Shown in pieces: positions 7,049 to 11,563 of a stretch of DNA of 11,563 bases. Position numbers and translations under genes: made by a program. The first letter of the stretch is position 1. The number at the start of each line of letters is the position of its first letter. This DNA comes from JAXHMM01 sp964528445 (GTDB lineage: Bacteria; Bacteroidota; Rhodothermia; Balneolales; Balneolaceae), in assembly GCA_964528445.1 (NCBI GenBank), contig CAZGSL010000051.1:1-11563 (forward strand), given 5' to 3'. The notes beneath the pieces were generated by a model. That model ran no database searches. It was not told the origin of the DNA and saw only the letters and a list, made by a program, of their open reading frames with translations.

Positions 7049-8110
7049 TTAATTTTCCTGGATGGAGATGGCTTCGCCGTCCGACAGCTCCGCGTATCCG
7101 GCCGTGATCAGCAGGTCCCCCGGCTGCAGCCCCTCCTCGATGACCATTTCGTTGCCGTAGCTCTCTCCGGGGGTCACCTCCCGCTGGGCGGCCACCCAGC
7201 CGTCCTCGGTCTCTTCGGCCACGAAGGCGAAGGAGATCTGGTTCGCCTGCTGTACGGTGTTGATGGGAACCACCACGCGGTCGGACAGGGTGATGTCGTT
7301 GATGCGCAGGCGGGCGATCATGTTGGGGCGAATATCTCCCCCCGAATCGGGGAGGTAGGTCTCGATGCGGAAGGTGCGGTTGGAGGCGTTGATCACCTTG
7401 CTTACCACGTCCAGCCGCCGGGAGATCACAGTGTCCAGACTGGGGAAACTGATCTCGACGCTGTCGGTTTGGTCAACCCGGGTGATGTACGATTCGGAGA
7501 TCTCCGAGGTGACCTTCAAGGCTTCGGAGTTGGCCAGCTGAAAAACGGCCGCCGCCGGACCCACGGTTTCGCCCACCTTCAGGTTCACCTGGTTGACCGT
7601 GCCGGAGATAGTGGCGCGGACGGTGTAGTTCTCGTACTGCTCGGTAAGTGTGTTGAGCTGGTGGCGAAGCGCCTCGTATTCGTTTTTGGCCTGCAGGAAC
7701 TCCACTTCCGACCCGATGTCCTGGTCGCGTAGGTTCTGCTGGCGCTCGTACATGGTCTCGGCGAGCTCGAGCCGGGTCTCCATCTCCTGCAGCTGGCTGC
7801 GGGTGACTTCCCCGTCCAGGCGGGCCAGGACGTCGCCCCGTTCCACCTCGTCGCCGGCGCGGACCAGGATCTCTTCCACGGTGGCGGTGGCTTTGGGGGT
7901 GATCATGATAGTCTTGTCGGATTCCACGTCGCCCTGGACATTGATGTAGTGGCGAAAGACCTCGGGCTCAATCTCCTCCACGCTGACGGGCGTCATGTTA
8001 CTCTGGGCCTGTTCTTCTCCGTTTCCCTCCGGCCCGCCGTTTCCGCAGGCGGCGAAGAAAAGAATAATGAGTGATAACGTAATCTGGGTTTTCATTCGAA
8101 TCGTGTGCAT
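7049..8110 (-). CDS. Membrane-fusion (periplasmic adaptor) lipoprotein of the RND efflux system
   Basis: A 353-residue HlyD/AcrA-type adaptor linking the RND permease to the outer-membrane channel across the periplasm. A lipoprotein signal peptide (TLSLIILFFAAC) puts the lipidated cysteine at residue 22, with Phe rather than the commoner Leu at -3. Next come the first lipoyl half (TATVEEILVRAGDEVERGDVLARLDG, about 75-100), a short coiled-coil hairpin (about 101-160), the second lipoyl half (YTVRATISGTVNQVNLKVGETV, about 162-183), and beta-barrel and membrane-proximal domains to the end. I chose the ATG at 8110 because it follows the upstream stop codon by one base (TAAC-ATG). An ATG at 8095 would give an equally good, shorter signal peptide. 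The longer frame to 8161 would overlap the TolC-like gene by 50 bases and add a non-signal sequence. None of the starts has a clear Shine-Dalgarno sequence, so coupling to the upstream gene is likely. Confidence 0.93.
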   Translation of the reverse strand: MHTIRMKTQITLSLIILFFAACGNGGPEGNGEEQAQSNMTPVSVEEIEPEVFRHYINVQGDVESDKTIMITPKATATVEEILVRAGDEVERGDVLARLDGEVTRSQLQEMETRLELAETMYERQQNLRDQDIGSEVEFLQAKNEYEALRHQLNTLTEQYENYTVRATISGTVNQVNLKVGETVGPAAAVFQLANSEALKVTSEISESYITRVDQTDSVEISFPSLDTVISRRLDVVSKVINASNRTFRIETYLPDSGGDIRPNMIARLRINDITLSDRVVVPINTVQQANQISFAFVAEETEDGWVAAQREVTPGESYGNEMVIEEGLQPGDLLITAGYAELSDGEAISIQEN

Positions 8111-8111
8111 G

Positions 8112-9641
8112 TTATTGAAGTTCGATTTGTTCCTTGATATCCTCGACCGTCTCTCCCACAAAGGGAACCTGTCCGATCGCCTGGTCGTATTGCGCTTTCG
8201 CCGTCAGGTAGCCGGAGACCATCTGTGCGTAGTTGCTTTCCGCTTCGCGCAGCTGCAGTTCGGCATCGGTGACCTCCTGCTGCGAGCCGATCCCGTTCTG
8301 GTACCGGATCAGTGCCCTTTCGTACCCGCGCTCGGCCTGCTCCAGGGCGCTCGTCAGACTTTCGCTGGTCTGCAGCGCTTCCCGGAGGCCCTGTATGGCG
8401 GAGAGTATCTCCTTGTTGGCGGTCTGGCGCGCCTGGTAGAGCTGAAGTTCCGTGTCCCTTATCTGGATTTTGGCCTGCTGTACCGCTGCGTCCCGGCTGA
8501 ATCCCTGGAAAATTGGAACCTGGACCCCGACCATGATGGTCTGGGAACGGGAGCGCTGGTCTTCGTTTCCGAAAAAGACCGGCGTGCCCGGCTGGGCGGC
8601 CGACCACTGCAGGTTGTAGGAGGCCGTGACACTGGGCAGGTAGAGCGCTCGCTGGGCGTCCAGCTCTTTGCCCCGGAGCTGTTTCTGCACCTCCAGCATC
8701 CGGATGTCGCCCCGCAATTCCATGGCCTGCTCGGTCATGGCGGAATCCTGCTGCAGGCGAAGGGGGGTGATCCGGTCGACATTCTTCAGTTCGCGGTTTA
8801 CCACGGCTTCGGCGGTTTCGCTCTGCACGTCAAAGGAGCTCAGGTCGCCCTTGAGGTTGATGGAGAGCTGAACGGGCAGTCCCATCATGTCCAGCAGCTC
8901 CTGGTTGGCGTTTTCAACGGCATACTCCGCGTTGGTGAGCTGCGGCTGCAGGTTGCTGAGCTGAACCTCCAGCTGCATGACGGCGTATTCGTCCACGAAT
9001 CCCTGCTCGTACCGCCGGCGGGTGTCCTCCAGGTTCTCCTTGAGCCGTTCGATGCGCGATTCAATGAGCCGCATTTCCTCCTTGGCCACCAGGGCCTGGT
9101 AGTAGGTGACCCGCGTCTGGGTGACGATGCCCTGGGAGGTCGCCCTCAGGTTTTCGGACTGGGCGGCCTTGAAAAGTTCGGACGTGCTGATTCCTACGAA
9201 CGCCTGTCCGTTGAAGAGGGTCTGCGATACCGAGAGTCCCCCGGACCAGTTGTTGTCCGTGCCGAAGGCCACCGGCACCAGCGTTTCGGGATCGCCCTCC
9301 GGGTCGAAGACCACTTCCGGGATGAAATTGACCGGCACCTCCAGGTTGCGGGTGTAGTTGGCGGAGACGGCCACATCGGGCATCACGTTGCTCCAGGCCG
9401 AGCGTACGTCCTGGTCGGCGTTGCGTACGGAGAGAAGCGCGCGCTTCATTTGCGTGTTGTTGGCCAGGGCAATCTGAATGGCCTGCCTGAGGTCCAGGGT
9501 CTTGCTGAGCGTATCTTCGACCGCTTCGGGATCCACGGGATAGTCCTGCGCCATTCCACGGCCGGAAATCAGTCCCAGGCAGAGGATGAGCGCCGCGACT
9601 CCGGCGGCTTTCAGAAGTACATGTACAGTGGGTGCTTTCAT
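8112..9641 (-). CDS. TolC-like outer-membrane efflux channel
   Basis: A 509-residue outer-membrane factor, the exit duct of the tripartite pump. A signal peptide is clear: MKAPTVHVLLKAAG, then a hydrophobic AALILCLGLISG, with likely cleavage after GMA at residue 31. The mature protein has the duplicated OEP pattern. The first half starts LDLRQAIQIALANNTQMKRAL and has long coiled helices (SRIERLKENLEDTRRRYEQGFVDEY). The second half starts near ALYLPSVTASYNLQW and repeats the helical hairpin (EQAERGYERALIRYQNGIGSQQEVTDAELQLREAE). Length and layout are normal for the family. I chose the ATG at 9641 because it gives a textbook signal peptide; the frame runs on to a TTG at 9677 that only adds a non-hydrophobic lead. 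It is the first gene of the efflux operon and sits behind the palindrome at 9679-9696. Confidence 0.94.
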   Translation of the reverse strand: MKAPTVHVLLKAAGVAALILCLGLISGRGMAQDYPVDPEAVEDTLSKTLDLRQAIQIALANNTQMKRALLSVRNADQDVRSAWSNVMPDVAVSANYTRNLEVPVNFIPEVVFDPEGDPETLVPVAFGTDNNWSGGLSVSQTLFNGQAFVGISTSELFKAAQSENLRATSQGIVTQTRVTYYQALVAKEEMRLIESRIERLKENLEDTRRRYEQGFVDEYAVMQLEVQLSNLQPQLTNAEYAVENANQELLDMMGLPVQLSINLKGDLSSFDVQSETAEAVVNRELKNVDRITPLRLQQDSAMTEQAMELRGDIRMLEVQKQLRGKELDAQRALYLPSVTASYNLQWSAAQPGTPVFFGNEDQRSRSQTIMVGVQVPIFQGFSRDAAVQQAKIQIRDTELQLYQARQTANKEILSAIQGLREALQTSESLTSALEQAERGYERALIRYQNGIGSQQEVTDAELQLREAESNYAQMVSGYLTAKAQYDQAIGQVPFVGETVEDIKEQIELQ

Positions 9642-9678
9642 ATACGATGACTGTGTTGGAGCGTAATGAATTCGCAAA

Positions 9679-9696
9679 GTTTACTAAATTATAAAC
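9679..9696. promoter_or_regulatory. Predicted GbsR-type operator overlapping the efflux operon promoter
   Basis: GTTTAC at 9679-9684, a 6-base spacer, then ATAAAC at 9691-9696 form an 18-base palindrome with one mismatch. The arms and the spacing match the palindrome at 10405-10422. On the minus strand the site contains a TATAAT -10-like element (9693 down to 9688), and it lies 38-55 bases ahead of the tolC-like start. A protein bound here would block transcription. I see no good -35 element. Confidence 0.6.
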
Positions 9697-9903
9697 CAAG
9701 TAAAAGTTAAAGGATGTTTCAGAATCGGCCCGGGATCATGCGGGGAATCAGGGGGAATACCCCGGCGGAAATGCGTCAATCATTGCTGTGCGGCGGAAAA
9801 ACGGTTCGGATGAACATTTTTAAGAGGTGCCTATACGTAATCGGGGACGGAATTGTTATGGGGAAAGAAGCTGGGCCCGTTCGCCGTTCGTGCGTATAAC
9901 AAA

Positions 9904-10374
9904 TCAAAGTCCATGTTCTTTCTTGTACTTCTCGATGAGATCCGGAAGTTCCCTGGCAAGGAAACCGTAGAACCGGTTAACCCGTTCCAGGCGGGCCGTA
10001 TCGGTCTGGTCGTCATCGCGAAAGAGCGCCAGGCCCTTTTCGGTGACGGTCTCCAGTTCGAGCGTCAGGTCCATCTGTTTCTCCATGAAGGAGGTGAGCG
10101 CCCCTTTCCGCACCCTGAAGTAGATGGGACGTTCGCCCTTGAGGCGCACTTTTTCGATGATGCCCTGTTCGAGCATGACCCGCGTGGTGTTGCTGACGGA
10201 GGCCTTGCTGATCTGCAGGTTCTCTACCAGGTCGGAATACGACTGGTGGGGCGGGGTGCAGATCAGTAGCCAGCCCAGGATCTGTCCGTAGATGCGGGGA
10301 TGGCCCAGCTCCTCGATTTTCACGCTGAAAGCTTCTACAAAATCGGATTTCTCCGAATAGGGGGCTGCGTCCAT
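9904..10374 (-). CDS. GbsR/MarR-type transcriptional regulator
   Basis: A 156-residue winged helix-turn-helix regulator of the GbsR group. The signature is RIYGQILGWLLICTPPHQSYSDL (residues 27-49), followed by the recognition region LQISKASVSNTTRVMLEQGIIEKV (53-76) and a wing with GERPIYFRVR (80-89). The C-terminal third is helical and probably forms the dimer interface. Family members are usually repressors. The name comes from a choline-responsive regulator in Bacillus, but nothing here points to choline, and in this context a role in efflux control is far likelier. The ATG at 10374 is supported by GGAAG about six bases upstream. The gene lies 262 bases ahead of the tolC-like gene in the same orientation. 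A perfect GTTTAC-N6-GTAAAC palindrome lies in front of it and a near copy in front of the tolC-like gene, suggesting autoregulation plus control of the pump. The inducer is unknown. Confidence 0.92.
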   Translation of the reverse strand: MDAAPYSEKSDFVEAFSVKIEELGHPRIYGQILGWLLICTPPHQSYSDLVENLQISKASVSNTTRVMLEQGIIEKVRLKGERPIYFRVRKGALTSFMEKQMDLTLELETVTEKGLALFRDDDQTDTARLERVNRFYGFLARELPDLIEKYKKEHGL

Positions 10375-10404
10375 TTGTTCTTCCGGCTGCTTAAAGTTTA
10401 ATTC

Positions 10405-10422
10405 GTTTACAATATAGTAAAC
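10405..10422. promoter_or_regulatory. Predicted operator in the gbsR-like promoter
   Basis: GTTTAC (10405-10410), a 6-base spacer and GTAAAC (10417-10422) form a perfect palindrome 31-48 bases ahead of the regulator start codon. The spacer reads TATATT on the minus strand and can serve as a -10 element. The size and symmetry suit a dimeric MarR-type regulator. The near copy ahead of the tolC-like gene makes this regulator the natural ligand. Binding is inferred. Confidence 0.65.
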
Positions 10423-10440
10423 AAAAAGGGTAAAGTGATA

Positions 10441-10468
10441 CCCCGAATCCGGCGGAGTGGAATAGGGG
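10441..10468 (-). terminator. Imperfect hairpin after the ComA-like gene, possible terminator
   Basis: On the minus strand CCCCTATTCC and GGATTCGGGG can pair in a 10-position stem with two mismatches and an 8-base loop, starting seven bases after the ComA-like stop codon. A TTTTT run comes only about 14 bases later, so a classical intrinsic terminator is doubtful. Confidence 0.3.
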
Positions 10469-10474
10469 AGAAGG

Positions 10475-11299
10475 TTACTCCTTGTAGGTCAGCACGCGTC
10501 CCCAGAGGCTCTTGGTGCCCCAGATGCCCCGGCGCAGCGTCTCCAGCTGAACAATCTGGCTGTGGTCCACGAAGAGGTTGACCTCCGGGCCGTAGTTCTT
10601 GACGTACCAGGCGAAAACCTCAGGGTCGGCCGCCTCGAACATCAGTTTCTCCAGGCCGATCTCGTTGATGAAGGCCGCCGGCACGTCGGTTCGCCACGGG
10701 TCGGCGTTTTCGGTGATGCCCTCCGACTCGACCATGATCATGTAGGCGCCGGCGTCCACGAAGCGCCGGGCCTGCTTGACGGCATAGCCGGTGTCGAGGG
10801 TGCCTTCTGACTCCAGTTCGCCCTGGGCCGTGTCGCCGCCTGCCCCAAACTGTATACCTATCTCCGGCTTAGCTTTAAGACCGGCGTCCTGGACTTTTTC
10901 GATTAGCCGAAGCCAGTCGTCTGTGGGCAGGGTGATAAATCCGGCCGAAAGCTCGATAATGTCAAAGCCGTACTCTTTGCAGGCGGAGATGTAGCGGTCC
11001 ACCGCCTCCTTGCCCTGGGTGAGCACATACTCCATGAATCCCCCGGTGGAAACCAGCGCATCGTGCTTGTGGGCAATGCCGATCAATTCGGTCACCGCCT
11101 CTTTGGGCATGATGGAGAAGGATCCGCCGGAAAACTTCAGCGAATCCACGTGCTCGCCCATTGTCTCCATGATATCCTTCAGGTACCGCTTGCCCATCAC
11201 GGCATAGTAGGGGCCGCGGATTTCGGTAACTCCGGTTTTTCTCGGTTTGGATTCCCGTTCGTTCTTGTTGAGGAAATCGAAGTTTTTCTCGTCAGTCAT
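10475..11299 (-). CDS. Phosphosulfolactate synthase family protein (ComA/HSA32-like)
   Basis: A 274-residue TIM-barrel protein of the ComA family. In methanogens ComA adds sulfite to phosphoenolpyruvate to make (R)-2-phospho-3-sulfolactate, the first step of coenzyme M synthesis. Bacillus uses a relative (YitD) to make sulfolactate. Landmarks are KPRKTGVTEIRGPYY (18-32), LKFSGGS (54-60), ALVSTGG (81-87), IIELSAGF (114-121), LKAKPEIGI (141-149), AGAYMIMVESEGI (183-195), EKLMFEAADPE (217-227) and NLFVDHSQIVQLETLRRG (241-258). The last ends in the LETLRRG seen in archaeal ComA. The N-terminal KPR-GVTE segment and the YGPEVNLFVDHSQI block resemble, from memory, the plant heat-stress protein HSA32, a ComA relative with a different physiological role. 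The product could be a sulfonate precursor, for example for sulfonolipids or sulfolactate, but the activity is not certain. The gene lies 57 bases after an MmgE/PrpD-family gene and may share its transcript. The ATG at 11299 has no clear Shine-Dalgarno sequence. Confidence 0.88.
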   Translation of the reverse strand: MTDEKNFDFLNKNERESKPRKTGVTEIRGPYYAVMGKRYLKDIMETMGEHVDSLKFSGGSFSIMPKEAVTELIGIAHKHDALVSTGGFMEYVLTQGKEAVDRYISACKEYGFDIIELSAGFITLPTDDWLRLIEKVQDAGLKAKPEIGIQFGAGGDTAQGELESEGTLDTGYAVKQARRFVDAGAYMIMVESEGITENADPWRTDVPAAFINEIGLEKLMFEAADPEVFAWYVKNYGPEVNLFVDHSQIVQLETLRRGIWGTKSLWGRVLTYKE

Positions 11300-11356
11300 A
11301 ATACGTGGGTTTTGTGTTGGGGTGCCGCTCCGGGCGCCCGTATATTCGTGAAAATC

Positions 11357-11563
11357 CTAAGCGGACGGAATGTTCACTTTTGCCAGCAGCTCCATGAGTC
11401 CGGGGACCGAGTGCCGCTCGAAATTTCGCACGGTCTCCACCAGTTTTTCCCGCAGTTCCGGGGAGGTATGCGGCTTCGCCAGTCCCTCGAACTTGGCGAT
11501 AACCGTCTCCCAGCTCATGGGACGCGTGTGGAAGCCCTCGTAATCGCTTTTCTCGACCGTGCG
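11357..11563 (-). CDS. MmgE/PrpD family protein, C-terminal fragment (cut by window edge)
   Basis: The reading frame enters at the window edge and ends at a TAG at 11357-11359, giving the last 68 residues of a longer protein. The sequence begins RTVEKSDYEGFHTRPMSWET and continues VIAKFEGLA, the typical C-terminal segment of MmgE/PrpD enzymes (2-methylcitrate dehydratase, cis-aconitate decarboxylase and relatives). There the SDYEGF-TRPMSW block is followed by a closing helical tail. These enzymes dehydrate or decarboxylate tricarboxylates, but members are diverse and the substrate cannot be told from this fragment. The catalytic part lies outside the window. It is the gene immediately upstream of the ComA-like gene on the same strand. 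Confidence 0.8.
   Translation of the reverse strand, partial: RTVEKSDYEGFHTRPMSWETVIAKFEGLAKPHTSPELREKLVETVRNFERHSVPGLMELLAKVNIPSA

Noticed and set aside
5527..7107. Long plus-strand open frame (526 codons), rich in His, Asp and Gly, opposite the RND permease gene
   Set aside because: It is the antisense shadow of a clearly real permease gene. Its composition is that expected from reading GC-biased codons backwards, and it shows no domain.
7995..9650. Long plus-strand open frame (551 codons) opposite the TolC-like gene
   Set aside because: It is antisense to a gene with a signal peptide and intact OEP repeats. It has no recognisable domain and a shadow-like composition.
9741..9765. GGGG/CCCC stem potential downstream of the gbsR-like gene
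   Set aside because: The stem is only about four bases long with no T-run, so it is not convincing as a terminator.
9714..9899. Short plus-strand frame (61 codons) between the tolC-like and gbsR-like genes
   Set aside because: It has no family resemblance, no convincing ribosome-binding site and mixed composition. The region is better read as a regulatory gap.
9904..10374. Reading the GbsR-like gene as an osmoprotectant (choline/glycine betaine) regulator because of its family name
   Set aside because: No betaine synthesis or uptake gene is nearby. The neighbouring efflux operon and shared palindromes point to pump control.

Overview
The window looks like a chromosomal piece of a moderately GC-rich Gram-negative bacterium. 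I infer the Bacteroidota/Balneolota/Rhodothermota side of the tree. The reasons are the GbsR-type regulator next to a TolC / lipoprotein membrane-fusion / RND set, mostly weak Shine-Dalgarno sequences, and the RND and ComA sequence types. This placement comes from reading the sequence, not from a database search. All genes but one lie on the minus strand, so transcription runs from high to low coordinates. I see no tRNA, rRNA, insertion sequence, CRISPR array or phage gene, and no gene-free stretch longer than 300 bases.

Read in the direction of transcription, the window opens with the C-terminal end of an MmgE/PrpD-family protein (11357-11563). A ComA/HSA32-type phosphosulfolactate synthase homologue (10475-11299) follows. 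Next comes a small GbsR/MarR-type repressor gene (9904-10374). It is followed by a tripartite efflux system: TolC-like outer-membrane protein (8112-9641), lipoprotein membrane-fusion protein (7049-8110) and a 1116-residue RND permease (3676-7026). Two near-identical palindromes, GTTTAC-N6-GTAAAC and GTTTAC-N6-ATAAAC (plus-strand reading), lie 31 and 38 bases ahead of the gbsR-like and tolC-like start codons. They overlap TATAAT-like elements. This suggests that the repressor controls itself and the efflux operon. A QorB/YtfG-like NAD(P)-binding oxidoreductase (2767-3624) follows the permease.

The most interesting part is 824-2718. A 351-residue cobalamin-binding protein carries the W-x9-EH and E-x-H-x-x-G signatures of CarH/LitR-type B12 photoreceptors but has no MerR DNA-binding domain. 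Its stop codon overlaps (ATGA) the start of a soluble histidine kinase that has no recognisable sensor domain. The natural inference is a B12-based sensor, possibly a light sensor, that works through a kinase rather than by binding DNA. No response regulator is visible in the window.

The low-coordinate end holds the only plus-strand gene, a small protein of unknown function (494-799). It is convergent with the kinase and divergent from a DUF488/YeaO-family gene (14-385).
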